64,000 nt of DNA, from contig QBLS01000011.1 in assembly GCA_003249015.1 (NCBI GenBank), positions 1 to 64,000 of the forward strand. The letters run 5' to 3'. Source of the stretch: Pseudanabaena sp. (GTDB lineage: Bacteria > Cyanobacteriota > Cyanobacteriia > Pseudanabaenales > Pseudanabaenaceae). Below are positions 24,451-33,104 of this stretch, one piece after another. The translations under genes and the position numbers were made by a program. Each line of letters starts with the position of its first letter. The first letter of the stretch is position 1. The notes under the pieces were generated by a model. It was not told the DNA's origin and searched no databases. It saw nothing but the letters and a program-made list of their open reading frames with translations.

Positions 24451-24495
24451 AAAAAAAGCCAGTTGCGGCATGGTGCGCAGCAACTGGCTTTTTTT
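24451..24495 (+). terminator. Intrinsic terminator of the PspA/IM30 gene
   Basis: 16-bp arms AAAAAAAGCCAGTTGC with a 13-nt loop and an 8-nt T run, 6 bp after the stop codon. Confidence 0.9.
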
Positions 24496-24496
24496 T

Positions 24497-24551
24497 ATTG
24501 CCAAAAAATTGAGTAGTGACGCTTCGCGTCATTACTCAATTTTTCGGCAAT
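24497..24551. repeat. Palindrome, GACGC core, centre TTC
   Basis: 26-bp arms with two mismatches, starting directly after the preceding terminator and ending 8 bp before the stop of the convergent DnaJ-domain gene. It probably terminates the latter. Confidence 0.88.
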
Positions 24552-24559
24552 ATGGATGG

Positions 24560-25225
24560 CTATAAAGATTTGTTTTTGAGTTGTTGCACCCTCTCCAAAT
24601 CGCGTTTGACTTCAAAAATAAGCTCTCGATTTTTGGGGTCTGTATTCAAAGCCTTATTTAAATAGATTTCGGCTTCACGCAGTTTGCCGACCAGAATTAA
24701 CTCACTCCCCCAACGATGATAAGTTACCGCTTTCCAATGAATTACTTCTGGTGAGTTAGGAAATCGCTCACCCATGCCTTCCACAACTGCGATCGCCACG
24801 ACATACTTTTTTTGCTTGAGCAAATCTTGAACCCTTCGCAACATATCAAGTTTTAGCTTTAGCTCCGGATCACTATTGATGGGATCAACTTGGTGATTAA
24901 CTTGCTTTACCTCAATTTTGATGTTGCGTTGTGGCTGTTTCTGAGGCGGCGGATTATGGGGAGGTGCAGTTGACGCTCTCTTACTGTCTGCATTATCTAC
25001 AACTTTGTTTTTGGCAAACATATCATTGCCCAGAATGCTCTTGTCCGAATCTTTGAGCGTTTTGTAAGCTTCTTGCACCAATCGAAACTTATCAGTTGTA
25101 GTGGGATCATCTTGATTTACATCGGGATGATATTTCCGCGCCAAGCGGCGATAAGCCACTTTAATATCATCTAGAGTGGCATTGCGAGGAACTCCAAGGA
25201 GTCGATAGCATTCGGATAGGTGCAT
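24560..25225 (-). CDS. DnaJ-domain protein with TPR-like C-terminus
   Basis: 221 residues. An N-terminal J domain (about 3-65) has LGVPRNATLDDIKVAYRRLARKYHPDVNQ with the HPD motif that stimulates DnaK. It continues with a Pro/Gln-rich linker (NPPPQKQPQRN) and a C-terminal TPR-like region (about 125-215: VVEGMGERFPNSPEVIHWKAV, LREAEIYLNKALNTDPKN). No Gly/Phe or zinc-finger region, so it is a type III (J-only) co-chaperone. Cytoplasmic. The small gene upstream (25264-25431) is 38 bp away on the same strand and may be cotranscribed. Confidence 0.9.
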   Translation of the reverse strand: MHLSECYRLLGVPRNATLDDIKVAYRRLARKYHPDVNQDDPTTTDKFRLVQEAYKTLKDSDKSILGNDMFAKNKVVDNADSKRASTAPPHNPPPQKQPQRNIKIEVKQVNHQVDPINSDPELKLKLDMLRRVQDLLKQKKYVVAIAVVEGMGERFPNSPEVIHWKAVTYHRWGSELILVGKLREAEIYLNKALNTDPKNRELIFEVKRDLERVQQLKNKSL

Positions 25226-25263
25226 GGATTGAAAGTCTTTGCCACTAAATTGGGCTGCATTAA

Positions 25264-25431
25264 TTACTCTGGCTTTTTGCGGATCGTGTATTTACCGTTA
25301 GTGGTAACTGGTGTGCCTTTATTTGCCTCGACAAGTTTGATGTACTTATTCAAAGCTTCCTCCTTGGATGGATGCTCAGAAATTACGTGTACCTTGCGGC
25401 TTCCCGATAGTTCGAGGACAACTTGATGCAT
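25264..25431 (-). CDS. Small conserved-looking protein of 55 residues
   Basis: A short open frame from ATG 25431 to TAA 25264. The product starts MHQVVLELSGSRKVHVISEH and continues with KYIKLVEANKGTPVT and TIRKKPE: a beta-strand, helix, strand pattern with ordinary codon use for this window, suggesting a real small soluble protein. Function unknown. It lies 38 bp upstream of the DnaJ-domain gene on the same strand. No strong Shine-Dalgarno is visible. Confidence 0.6.
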   Translation of the reverse strand: MHQVVLELSGSRKVHVISEHPSKEEALNKYIKLVEANKGTPVTTNGKYTIRKKPE

Positions 25432-25578
25432 AAGTCTGTGAGTTAAAAATAGCCTTAAAACTTGATTAGAATTCTGCGATCTAACAAAGAACTTTCGGTG
25501 ATGCGGCTAAACCAGACCACCAAAAGTCCCTTATTTTACGGCATAACTCTTAGATCAGTTTAGCAAATATAAACCTAT

Positions 25579-25613
25579 AAATAAAAAGAGGCGCATAGCG
25601 CCTCTTTTTATTT
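25579..25613. terminator. Palindrome, GAGGCGC core, centre ATA
   Basis: 16-bp perfect arms AAATAAAAAGAGGCGC with A/T-rich ends, 45 bp beyond the typA stop; a probable terminator of typA. Confidence 0.88.
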
Positions 25614-25657
25614 GTGATTAGCAGCGCGTAGCGCACCATTCAAAGCTGCTTAAGTGA

Positions 25658-27451
25658 TTAGCGCTTAGCAAACTTCTTAGTTAGCTTGCGTAAGCGAATA
25701 GACTCTGGCGTAACTTCCAAAATCTCATCTGGTCCAATATACTCAAGCGCTCGTTCTAGACTCATCTCAATCGGTGCTTGCAACTGCACGATGTCATCTG
25801 CTCCAGCAGCGCGCATATTGGTAAGCTGTTTGCTCTTACATACGTTCAGTTCCATGTCCTGCGGGCGATTATTTTCACCAATAATCATGCCCTTATAAAC
25901 TTTGGTACCAGGCTTAATGAAGAAAACACCGCGATCTTCAGCATTCTTCAATGAGAACTCAGTTGCTGTACCTTCTTCAAAAGAAATCAGTACGCCGTTA
26001 CGACGGGCGCTAATTTCGCCAGCAGAAGGACGGTAATCGAGGAAACTATGGTTCATGATCCCCGCTCCGCGAGTTGCGCGCATAAAGTCACCACGGAAGC
26101 CGATCAATCCACGAGCAGGCACAACGAACTCTAGCTGAGAGCGTCCACCACCCGACATTTGCATATCGATCATCTCGGCACGACGTTGACCGAGGCGCTC
26201 GATACATCCACCGACAGCATCTTCAGGAACATCAAGAACCAAACATTCGTAAGGCTCACACTTCTGACCGTTGATTTCGCGGAAGATGACTTGAGGCTGA
26301 GTAACTTGGAACTCATAGCCTTCACGGCGCATGGTTTCAATCAAAATGCCCAAGTGCAATTCACCACGTCCAGATACAGCAAAGCGATCAGGAGATTCAG
26401 GATCCTCTTGGACTCGCAAAGCTACGTTAGTTTCTAGTTCGCGCATCAGGCGATCGCGTACTTGACGAGTAGTTACCAACTTACCTTCTTGACCAACAAA
26501 GGGTGAATCATTAACGCAGAAAGTCATCTGCAAAGTTGGTTCATCAACCTTGATCATGGGCAGAGCTTGTGGCTCATTAGGACAAGTAATAGTTTCTCCA
26601 ATGTTCGCGGTGGCAAAACCTGACACAGCGACAATGTTTCCTGCTGATGAAGTTTGCAACTCCACGCGCTTTAAGCCGTCAAACCCCAACAGCTTGGTGA
26701 TTTTACCTTTGGAAATCGTGCCATCTTCGGAAATTAAAGCGGCTTGCTGACCTGAAGTAATTGTACCGTTATGAATTTTCCCGATAACAATCCGACCAAG
26801 GTATTCAGAGTAGTCGAGCGTGGTAACTTGCAACTGCAGAGGCTTTTCAGGATCACCAACGGGAGGTGAGACATGGTGCAAGATTGCTTCAAATAGGGGC
26901 TTCATATCCACGTTGGGATCTTCCAACTTTTCTTTGGCAAATCCGCCCATACCTGAAGCAAATAGATAGGGGAAGTCGCACTGGTCATCATCGGCTCCAA
27001 GCTCGATGAATAGATCCAATACTTTGCTCACAGCAACGTGGGGATCGGCAAATTCGCGATCAATTTTATTGATCACAACCATTGGGCGCAAGCCTTTTTC
27101 GAGTGCTTTTTTCAAGACAAATCGAGTTTGGGGCATGGGACCTTCGTTGGCATCAACGATTAACAGACAGCCTTCAACCATTCCCAAAACCCGTTCAACT
27201 TCGCCACCAAAGTCAGCGTGTCCAGGAGTGTCAACAATATTGATCAGGGTATCTTTGTAGCGAACGGCAGTATTTTTTGAAAGGATGGTAATGCCGCGCT
27301 CACGCTCTAGGTCATTGGAGTCCATCACACATTCGACAAGGGCTTCACCTTCACGAAAAGCGCCAGACTGTCTGAGAAGTGCGTCAACTAAAGTGGTTTT
27401 GCCGTGATCAACGTGGGCGATGATGGCAACGTTACGAATGAGAAGAGACAT
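25658..27451 (-). CDS. typA: Ribosome-associated translational GTPase TypA/BipA
   Basis: 597-residue translation-factor GTPase of the EF-G-like group, involved in ribosome assembly and stress adaptation. The G domain shows [15 protein letters not shown] (about 10-24), [34 protein letters not shown] and an EF-G-like G5. Domains II, III and V follow, with the BipA-specific C-terminal domain (about 480-597: [47 protein letters not shown]). Full length. Monocistronic with a terminator hairpin downstream. Confidence 0.98.
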   Translation of the reverse strand: MSLLIRNVAIIAHVDHGKTTLVDALLRQSGAFREGEALVECVMDSNDLERERGITILSKNTAVRYKDTLINIVDTPGHADFGGEVERVLGMVEGCLLIVDANEGPMPQTRFVLKKALEKGLRPMVVINKIDREFADPHVAVSKVLDLFIELGADDDQCDFPYLFASGMGGFAKEKLEDPNVDMKPLFEAILHHVSPPVGDPEKPLQLQVTTLDYSEYLGRIVIGKIHNGTITSGQQAALISEDGTISKGKITKLLGFDGLKRVELQTSSAGNIVAVSGFATANIGETITCPNEPQALPMIKVDEPTLQMTFCVNDSPFVGQEGKLVTTRQVRDRLMRELETNVALRVQEDPESPDRFAVSGRGELHLGILIETMRREGYEFQVTQPQVIFREINGQKCEPYECLVLDVPEDAVGGCIERLGQRRAEMIDMQMSGGGRSQLEFVVPARGLIGFRGDFMRATRGAGIMNHSFLDYRPSAGEISARRNGVLISFEEGTATEFSLKNAEDRGVFFIKPGTKVYKGMIIGENNRPQDMELNVCKSKQLTNMRAAGADDIVQLQAPIEMSLERALEYIGPDEILEVTPESIRLRKLTKKFAKR

Positions 27452-27688
27452 GGGTGATGTATCGAGTTAGTCGAAAAACTTATTATTTCTTTAACTATTA
27501 TGCTTGAGTTTGACAAAAAACTTTGTATTTTGTATTCATGTTGACATTTACCGCAAATTCATAAAGGTGTCGATCTACCCTGAAGTAGTTACAGGCAGAG
27601 CTTCGCATCATCTATCTTTGCTACAAAAAAAAGTTTGAAAGGCTGGCTTTGTCATCCTTATCAAACCTTGTTAACAAACTAAAAAATA

Positions 27689-27725
27689 GAGGGGAATGGA
27701 GGCGCGATGCGCCTCCATTCCCCTC
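27689..27725. repeat. Perfect palindrome, GGAGGCGC core, centre GAT
   Basis: 17-bp perfect arms GAGGGGAATGGAGGCGC. Confidence 0.9.
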
Positions 27726-27752
27726 ACTACACATAAGCTACTCCCTTCCAAC

Positions 27753-27798
27753 CAAAAAATTAGCAGTGCGGCGTATCACGCCGCGCCGCTAATTTTGT
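27753..27798. repeat. Imperfect palindrome, GCGGCGT core, centre ATC
   Basis: About 21-bp arms (AAAATTAGCAGTGCGGCGT against ACGCCGCGCCGCTAATTTT) with three mismatches; an ageing member of the family. Confidence 0.75.
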
Positions 27799-27815
27799 TT
27801 TTTTAAGAAAAATTT

Positions 27816-27858
27816 AAACCAATAAGATACGCCCCTCAGGGGCGTATCTTATTGGTTT
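27816..27858. repeat. Perfect palindrome, ACGCCCC core, centre TCA
   Basis: 20-bp perfect arms AAACCAATAAGATACGCCCC, 65 bp beyond the rseP stop, a likely terminator. Confidence 0.9.
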
Positions 27859-27923
27859 GGGTAATTTTTGCACTAGTAATTAAAAAACTATAAAGTCCTG
27901 TAGCTATGCTCTATAGCCATCTT

Positions 27924-29012
27924 CTATAGAGGACTTAAACCACTTTGCTGGAGTAGGTTAAATGAGTCTTTAAAAATCATGACCACACCTAAGCCAAGAA
28001 GCAATACCAATCCACCCTGCATAACATTGTTTTGCAGCTCTTCAGGCAAAGGCTTGCCACCACGCAATGCTTCGATCGCCAGAAATACTAACTGACCACC
28101 ATCAAGGGCAGGTAGAGGCAATATATTGATAATCGCGAGGTTAATACTAATAATTGCCGTGAAGTCAAATAATGCAGAAGCGTCGGACTTGACCAACTCC
28201 GAACCCATTGCCACGATCGCGACGGGGCCTGAAAGCTGGGAAGCGGTATTTTGAAAATTAGTCGCTAGTTGCTTCAAACCTTGGACAGTCATAATCACTA
28301 AGCGTTCAAAACTCTGGGTTGCATTATCAAAAGCTTCGGCAATACTAGCCACTGGGCGACGGTGGGGCTTACCTGTAAAGTCTAGGCGCACTCCGATCTT
28401 GCCCTTGCCGCTTTCACCAACAGGCGAAATTTGGACTTGGCGCAGTTCAGATTCACGCATTACTTGTAAGTCAACGACTTGATTGGCATTTTTGGAAATT
28501 AGGCTTTGAAAGCGATCCAGTGTAGTCAAACTAGTATCAAAGCGAATACCGTTTGCAGATAGGACGATATCGCCAGCCTGTAGACCTGCGATCGCCGCAG
28601 GAGCATTAGGATCGATGATTTTAGTAATTCTTACACCTGGTTGATCGACAGTACCGACACCAACACTCACAGTCATAAGCAAAAGTACTAAGTAAGCAAA
28701 AACAAAGTTTGCAATTACACCAGCACTGATGACGATCGCGCGATCGACAATTGGACGATTTTTCATCAGATCGGGATCATCACTGGGAATCTTACTTTCC
28801 TCGTCATCATCAGGAAATCCGACATATCCGCCCAGAGGGATTGCTCTCAGTGCATATTCAGTCTGTTCACCCTGATATTTCCACAACACTGGACCAAATC
28901 CAATTGAGAAGCGGTTTACGTGAATACCTTGAAGTCGAGCGGCAAGAAAGTGACCAAGCTCATGAACCAAAATTAGAATCGCAAGAACAGCAATAGCGGG
29001 CAGTGCGGACAT
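27924..29012 (-). CDS. rseP: Site-2 intramembrane metalloprotease RseP family
   Basis: 362-residue zinc protease that cuts membrane-bound substrates within the bilayer during signalling. The zinc-binding HELGH lies at residues 17-21 in the first membrane helix. RLQGIHVNRFSIGFGP and EYALRAIPLGGYV follow. A PDZ domain (about 120-205: AGLQAGDIVLSANG) precedes NILPLPALDGG near residues 297-307, which carries the third zinc ligand Asp. Four membrane helices as usual. The start ATG 29012 places the metal site at the correct distance. Which cyanobacterial S2P paralogue this is cannot be decided here. It is not in an operon with dxr or bamA, unlike in proteobacteria. Confidence 0.96.
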   Translation of the reverse strand: MSALPAIAVLAILILVHELGHFLAARLQGIHVNRFSIGFGPVLWKYQGEQTEYALRAIPLGGYVGFPDDDEESKIPSDDPDLMKNRPIVDRAIVISAGVIANFVFAYLVLLLMTVSVGVGTVDQPGVRITKIIDPNAPAAIAGLQAGDIVLSANGIRFDTSLTTLDRFQSLISKNANQVVDLQVMRESELRQVQISPVGESGKGKIGVRLDFTGKPHRRPVASIAEAFDNATQSFERLVIMTVQGLKQLATNFQNTASQLSGPVAIVAMGSELVKSDASALFDFTAIISINLAIINILPLPALDGGQLVFLAIEALRGGKPLPEELQNNVMQGGLVLLLGLGVVMIFKDSFNLLQQSGLSPL

Positions 29013-29197
29013 AAGCTCTATTTAAAAAGTCTAAGTGGACTAATCGTAATCGTTAATTTTGAATAAGTAACTAGATGCAATTAAATATAAAACCCTAAAA
29101 CCTTTAGCTCGCGCAGCGCGTGCGCCACTGGTTTTAGATCTAGTGTTTAATTACCCAGATCCTCACAAACTATCAGGCTAGATGGCTGGGAAAAACT

Positions 29198-29238
29198 CAA
29201 TTTTTGAAAGCACAGCGAAGCTGTGCTTTCAAAAATTG
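29198..29238. repeat. Perfect palindrome, GCACAGC core, centre GAA
   Basis: 19-bp perfect arms CAATTTTTGAAAGCACAGC. Confidence 0.92.
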
Positions 29239-29431
29239 GAATTTTTACTAGATTCACGGAATCATCCTGTTATTCTCTATCTCGATATTTTAGCCGCATC
29301 CCTCAGAAGATGTGCTTATAGACACTTTCTTTAAAAAGGCTTAACTGAAGTAAATGGTGTAATCACACTTTTGTTAATTGATACCGTGTGTAGGTCTTTT
29401 GGGTGGGATTTTAATTGGCTTTTCTCTCATG

Positions 29432-29547
29432 TATAGCTGTAGTCACTTGAAATCAGGACAAATTTAAAACCCAAGAAGCGAGTGGCGACGCAATGCGCCG
29501 CCACTCGCTTCTTGGGTTTGTGTTTTAACAGAAAGGGCTACAGCTAT
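29432..29547. repeat. MITE-like element with TATAGCTGTAG ends
   Basis: TATAGCTGTAG at the left and CTACAGCTAT at the right enclose 116 bp. The centre is a 25-bp-arm palindrome (29467-29519, AAACCCAAGAAGCGAGTGG, centre AAT, one mismatch). The left internal wording is shared with 23160-23195. Confidence 0.8.
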
Positions 29548-29726
29548 GACTTCGATAACAAGGATTATATTTAATCTTTTCTCTAAATTTTTTTGTTTAC
29601 ATTATAAAAACTTATGTTAAGATAAGTAAATATAAGTTATATATTGTTGCGAATCTTTAAGTTTTATTAAATAAATTCGTCGAAATCCCAAAATTAGTAA
29701 CCCTATAATCCCCAGAATGTACTGAA

Positions 29727-30251
29727 ATGAACAACACAACTCGTATCGCGGCATCGGTAGGTCGTTTAATATTAGGCTCAGATTCCGCGCCAGTATCTTT
29801 AACCCAAGCTTCGCTACTTTTACTGCGAGTTGTCCTTGGTACGGTGATGATTCATAACGGGCTAGATAAGCTTGCTGATATTCCTGGATTTGCTGAAGCC
29901 TACGTTGAGGCAATTGGCTTACCATTTCCAATTTTCTTTTCTTACGTGGCAGCGATCACCGAGACAGTTGCTTCCCCTTTAATGATTTTAGGATTACTGA
30001 CTCGTCCTGCGGCTCTTGGTTTGTTTGGAACTATGGTAGTTGCCAACTATCACCATATTCTAATTGGTGGTTTTTCTATACCTTCCATTGAGTTATCTTC
30101 CATTTACGCAGTTTCATTTGCATTTTTTGCTGTCTATGGTGGTGGCAAGTATGCGATCGACACACTGATTGCCAACGCCCTTGGCAAGTTTCTGAATGGC
30201 GATGTAGCTTCTAATGCTACTGAATCTGTGCCAGTTGTTACCAGCAAATAG
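29727..30251 (+). CDS. DoxX family membrane protein
   Basis: 174 residues with four membrane helices, the DoxX architecture: LLRVVLGTVMIHNGLDKLADIPGFAEAY is the family N-terminal signature, then FFSYVAAITETVASPLMILGLLTRPAAL and AVSFAFFAVYGGGKYAIDTL. Family members are small integral membrane oxidoreductase-associated proteins of mostly unknown activity. ATG 29727 gives MNNTTRIAASVGRLILG. Monocistronic, convergent with the phosphatase gene, and a shared terminator follows. The physiological role here is unknown. Confidence 0.88.
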   Translation: MNNTTRIAASVGRLILGSDSAPVSLTQASLLLLRVVLGTVMIHNGLDKLADIPGFAEAYVEAIGLPFPIFFSYVAAITETVASPLMILGLLTRPAALGLFGTMVVANYHHILIGGFSIPSIELSSIYAVSFAFFAVYGGGKYAIDTLIANALGKFLNGDVASNATESVPVVTSK

Positions 30252-30274
30252 TTTAACTGTTTGAAGTTTTACGT

Positions 30275-30325
30275 TAAAAAAAATAAGAGGTGCATGGCTT
30301 AGCCGCGCACCTCTTATTTTTTTAA
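30275..30325. terminator. Bidirectional terminator between convergent genes
   Basis: Arms TTAAAAAAAATAAGAGGTGC (one base indel and one mismatch) around TTA; A/T-rich outer arms on both sides. The right end reaches the stop codon of the phosphatase gene. Confidence 0.85.
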
Positions 30326-31476
30326 ATGTGAAATTCGACTTCTAGTAGCGACAGGTCGTCTTCAAACGGACGATTGTTAGAAGCTCCTTTGACACAGGAC
30401 AGGATATGCTCAATTCGCGAGGCGCGATCGCTGGGAGTCCGAATAAAAGCATCAATTAATGAATTGAGTCCCCAAATGCTATCGTCTTCCTGTGAAATTT
30501 CATACACACCATCACTGAATAAGTACAACCTACTGGATGTATCAATCTCGCACTTTTGTTCGTTGTAGGTAATGTCTGGCATCATGCCAATTGGTAGCCC
30601 TGAGGTTTTGAGAAGCTTAATTTTGGGAATTTCTTCGTTAGAGATCAGTACGGCTGGGGGATGTCCGCCGCTGGAGTAGGTTAGGCTATGGGTGCGACTG
30701 TTGTATACACCGTACCAAATGGTGAAATACATTTCATTATGGACAGACATTTGAAAGGTACTGTTCAGGTCGTTTAATACTTCACTAGGGCTGAAAAAAT
30801 TTGTACTCTCGTTAGATGCCCCCCTACGGCTCAGACTACGACTTCGCATGATATTTAAAACTGACACAGATAACAGAGCCGAACCCACACCATGTCCAGA
30901 TACATCTAATAAGTAGAGAGCTAAATTTTCGTCATCGAGCCAGAAGTAGTCAAAACTATCGCCTCCAAGCTGCGTGGAGGGCAAAAAACTAGACTGAATT
31001 GCAATATCTCCTTCGATGGGTTCTGGCAAAAGCGATCGCACATAAAGCGAAGCCTGCATTAACTCCTGCTCAATTAGTTGCTTTTGCCTTTGGATTTCTT
31101 CAGTTGCTTGATATAGTCTCAGTCCTGCCCTAACTCTTGCTCTTAACTCATTGATTCTTGGCGGTTTGCTCAAGAAATCATCGGCTCCCATTTCCAAGCC
31201 CTTGACCAGATCTCCCTCTTGGTCTCGCGCTGTTAATAAAATGAGGTAAATATTGGCTAGGTCAGGATTGCTCTTGACTTGGCGGCAGACTTCTAGACCA
31301 TCAATAATTGGCATCATCCAATCGCAGATAATCAAAGAGGGATGAATTTCTTTCGCCTTAGCTAGTCCTTCCTCTCCGTCCTTAGCTAAAATCACGTGAT
31401 AACCTTGGCTCTTGAGAAATTTCTGAAGAGTTAGTCTGATGGTTGGATCATCATCAATGATGAGAATTTGTGACAT
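30322..31476 (-). CDS. Response regulator with PP2C/SpoIIE-type serine phosphatase domain
   Basis: 384 residues. The receiver domain (1-120) has DDDP, phospho-Asp in ICDWMMPIIDGLEV and the conserved Lys in FLSKPPR. A linker helix follows, then an RsbU/SpoIIE phosphatase domain (about 165-384) with GGDSFDYFWLDD, LLDVSGHGVGSALLSVSV, GGHPPAVL and LFSDGVYEI, all metal-coordinating Asp/Gly blocks present. Such proteins couple a two-component signal to dephosphorylation of an anti-sigma-factor antagonist. No partner kinase or STAS protein is adjacent. Cytoplasmic. ATG 31476 is the natural start. Confidence 0.95.
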   Translation of the reverse strand: MSQILIIDDDPTIRLTLQKFLKSQGYHVILAKDGEEGLAKAKEIHPSLIICDWMMPIIDGLEVCRQVKSNPDLANIYLILLTARDQEGDLVKGLEMGADDFLSKPPRINELRARVRAGLRLYQATEEIQRQKQLIEQELMQASLYVRSLLPEPIEGDIAIQSSFLPSTQLGGDSFDYFWLDDENLALYLLDVSGHGVGSALLSVSVLNIMRSRSLSRRGASNESTNFFSPSEVLNDLNSTFQMSVHNEMYFTIWYGVYNSRTHSLTYSSGGHPPAVLISNEEIPKIKLLKTSGLPIGMMPDITYNEQKCEIDTSSRLYLFSDGVYEISQEDDSIWGLNSLIDAFIRTPSDRASRIEHILSCVKGASNNRPFEDDLSLLEVEFHI

Positions 31477-31509
31477 ATTTATCGGGCAACATCAGACAAG
31501 AAAATGTTT

Positions 31510-31611
31510 TACCAAATCAAGTAATGGCATAACCATCTCCTGATTCAAAGCCCCTTACTGCGTTTGGGTTTCAATTTGCAAAAGTGCTGTCACACTTTCG
31601 TGAATTGGTAT
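31510..31611. repeat. Second complete TACCAA/TTGGTA element
   Basis: About 101 bp, with the same order of parts as 17769-17871: TACCAAATCAAGTAATGGC, CCCCTTACTGCGTTTGG, CAAAAGTGCTGTCACACTTT, GAATTGGTA. The hairpin arms carry several mismatches. Confidence 0.78.
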
Positions 31612-31711
31612 TAATAAGGGTTCAACAATTTAACTAAGGATTCAAATTTACAGTGACGCACCCTCGCCGCGTCATTTAATAAATCTCATCCTTATATTTT
31701 ACGGCAAAGCC

Positions 31712-32260
31712 CTAGTCACTGATCGTAAAAGATTTAGCTACTCTGGAAAATAGAGCTTTTACTTTTTCCCAGCGCTTTTCGGAACTGGAGATGCTCAATG
31801 TATAAAGGTTGCCGCGATTGGTTGCCACAGTCACTAAGTCATGGCGAGGTTCACCTTGTGCACGTTCAACAGCGTATTCAAAGGTGTAATAGTTGCGATC
31901 GCCTAATTCTTTTTGAGTGGCACTGATTAATTTTGCTTGTCTACCTGAACCTTCAGGAGCAACTACACGTTGTAATAATCTCAATCCAATTGCATCAGGT
32001 TCGCCAATTTCTTCTAAGCTCTTTACAGTTTCTAGCTTGCTAATCGCTACTGATACATTTTCCGAAGGCTCAATAATGTCGTGGAACAAAATATCAATGC
32101 TTGGATTGCCCTTAGTTTCTGTCCAGCCATTGGGATATAAAAATCGATAACCATCCTTACTATCGGCAAATGGCACAAGCCCACTTGTGGGAGTACTTGC
32201 ACAACTGGTGAGGAACAAGGCAAGTACAACGACTAATGTAGAGATGGCACGTTTAAACAT
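31712..32260 (-). CDS. PsbP-like lipoprotein
   Basis: 182 residues. The lipoprotein signal is MFKRAISTLVVVLALFLTSC with a lipobox LTSC, so Cys20 is probably lipidated and the protein sits on the lumenal or periplasmic face of a membrane. The mature part has the PsbP fold: VPFADSKDGYRFLYPNGWTE, VSVAISKL, LLQRVVAPEGSGRQAKL, NYYTFEYAVE and a C-terminal ALFSRVAKSFTISD. Cyanobacterial PsbP-like proteins associate with photosystem II biogenesis or function. It may be CyanoP itself, though paralogues exist. Monocistronic, divergent from a small gene. Confidence 0.92.
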   Translation of the reverse strand: MFKRAISTLVVVLALFLTSCASTPTSGLVPFADSKDGYRFLYPNGWTETKGNPSIDILFHDIIEPSENVSVAISKLETVKSLEEIGEPDAIGLRLLQRVVAPEGSGRQAKLISATQKELGDRNYYTFEYAVERAQGEPRHDLVTVATNRGNLYTLSISSSEKRWEKVKALFSRVAKSFTISD

Positions 32261-32629
32261 GGTTGCTAGGACTTAAGTGAAATAAATAAAATTTTTTATA
32301 GATAATTTGTAGATAAAGCGCGTGAATATACTCAGCATTACGACGCTATAAAACTTATCAATATTAGAATACAGCAAAGCGGCTACAGCCCTTTGCGTTC
32401 AAGTCCAAAACTTTAAAAGCGTTGCAAATCAATGATTTTAAAGTTTTACCTCCCAATTGTTAAGTATTGCGTCGAAAAATTACGCTTCGTATCTAGGTTT
32501 ATCTATCAATAATCCCTGTATGATAGTGTCTATATCTAAGGTTATAGATATAGTGACCTGTCATCTCAGTCATATGAGATATTTGTCAGCAAAAATTTAT
32601 ACTCAATTTCAGTTTATATAACGTTTTCA
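32261..32629. other. Divergent promoter region with relic repeat and two dyads
   Basis: A 369-bp gap between the PsbP-like gene and a small plus-strand gene. It has a decayed two-part GTTGC element (32386-32447) and two dyad symmetries (32530-32580) just upstream of the small gene. No gene is seen. Confidence 0.55.
32530..32580. promoter_or_regulatory. Two tandem dyad symmetries upstream of a small gene
   Basis: CTATATCTA and TAGATATAG with a 6-nt spacer (32530-32553), then ATCTCA and TGAGAT with a 6-nt spacer (32563-32580). They end 65 bp before the GTG start. They could be operators or a 5'-UTR structure; no regulator family can be named. Confidence 0.35.
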
Positions 32630-32644
32630 ATGAGAGGTAATGCG

Positions 32645-32845
32645 GTGACTAATAACTTTGCAGCTTTCAAGCAAATCGATGTTCAAGGCGATCTGAGTGA
32701 GTATGTCGCACACTTACAGTTACACATGGCTTTGCAAGCTCGTAACCTCGTTCCAAATTTAAGTGGCGATCGCACTCCAGATAGTCGCAGCAGAATGTTA
32801 TCAAGTACTCAAGCAGATTTCGAGAGACTAGCCTCTCGTTTATAG
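32645..32845 (+). CDS. Small hypothetical protein of 66 residues
   Basis: Function not recognised. GTG at 32645 is preceded at 7 nt by AGAGG, better than the upstream ATG at 32630 in the same frame. The product (starting MTNNFAAFKQIDVQGDLSEY) is hydrophilic, with a helix-like first half (LSEYVAHLQLHMALQARNL) and a basic Ser-rich second half ending QADFERLASRL. No membrane segment. The terminator-like stem at 32852 and the long hairpin at 32875 close the unit. The distinct promoter region and good ribosome site argue that it is real. Confidence 0.55.
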   Translation: MTNNFAAFKQIDVQGDLSEYVAHLQLHMALQARNLVPNLSGDRTPDSRSRMLSSTQADFERLASRL

Positions 32846-32851
32846 GTAAAG

Positions 32852-32873
32852 AGCAGCCTACGCTGTTTTTTTG
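32852..32873 (+). terminator. Weak T-run terminator
   Basis: A short stem CAGC-CTAC-GCTG followed by seven T, directly after the 66-residue gene. Confidence 0.45.
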
Positions 32874-32874
32874 G

Positions 32875-32925
32875 AAAAGTCCCATAGGATCAGGTCATAA
32901 CATGACCTGATCCTATGGGACTTTT
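32875..32925. repeat. Perfect palindrome, centre AAC
   Basis: 24-bp perfect arms AAAAGTCCCATAGGATCAGG plus TCAT. It has none of the common GC cores, so the arm sequence is wholly unique in this window. Confidence 0.95.
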
Positions 32926-32981
32926 GCTTTTAGCCCCTTGTTTTCAAATTTTTTGGCACAATATAGAAAGTCAGCAATCTC

Positions 32982-33012
32982 TAATTTTCAGCGCCTACGG
33001 CGCTGAAAATTA
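32982..33012. repeat. Perfect palindrome, CAGCGCC core, centre TAC
   Basis: 14-bp perfect arms TAATTTTCAGCGCC. Confidence 0.88.
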
Positions 33013-33027
33013 CAAAATTGGTTTCTT

Positions 33028-33052
33028 GAAATCTAGCCTGCGGCTAGATTTC
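33028..33052. repeat. Perfect palindrome, CTAGCC core, centre TGC
   Basis: 11-bp perfect arms GAAATCTAGCC, 53 bp upstream of mutS2. Confidence 0.8.
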
Positions 33053-33104
33053 TATAATGAAAATTTCTGTAAAAAGTAATGGGCAAAGTCTATTTTGAGG
33101 TGTC

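Larger units (their letters stand above)
27452..27923. other. Intergenic region with three palindromes
   Basis: The 472-bp gap between rseP and typA (both minus) contains 27689-27725, 27753-27798 and 27816-27858 and no credible gene. The typA promoter should be in the last 100 bp (about 27452-27560). Confidence 0.6.
29013..29726. other. Large intergenic region rich in repeat elements
   Basis: 714 bp between divergent rseP and the DoxX gene. Contents: a decayed palindrome of CTAAAACC/GGTTTTAG type (29090-29142, compare 36600-36681), a perfect hairpin (29198-29238), a TACCAA-type end fragment (about 29357-29385) and a MITE-like element (29432-29547). A minus-strand frame 29617-29931 mostly antiparallel to the DoxX gene is not credible. 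Confidence 0.6.

Noticed and set aside
29617-29931. 104-codon minus-strand frame at the DoxX start
   Set aside because: It overlaps the DoxX gene antisense over about 200 bp and ends in low-complexity A/T-rich sequence.
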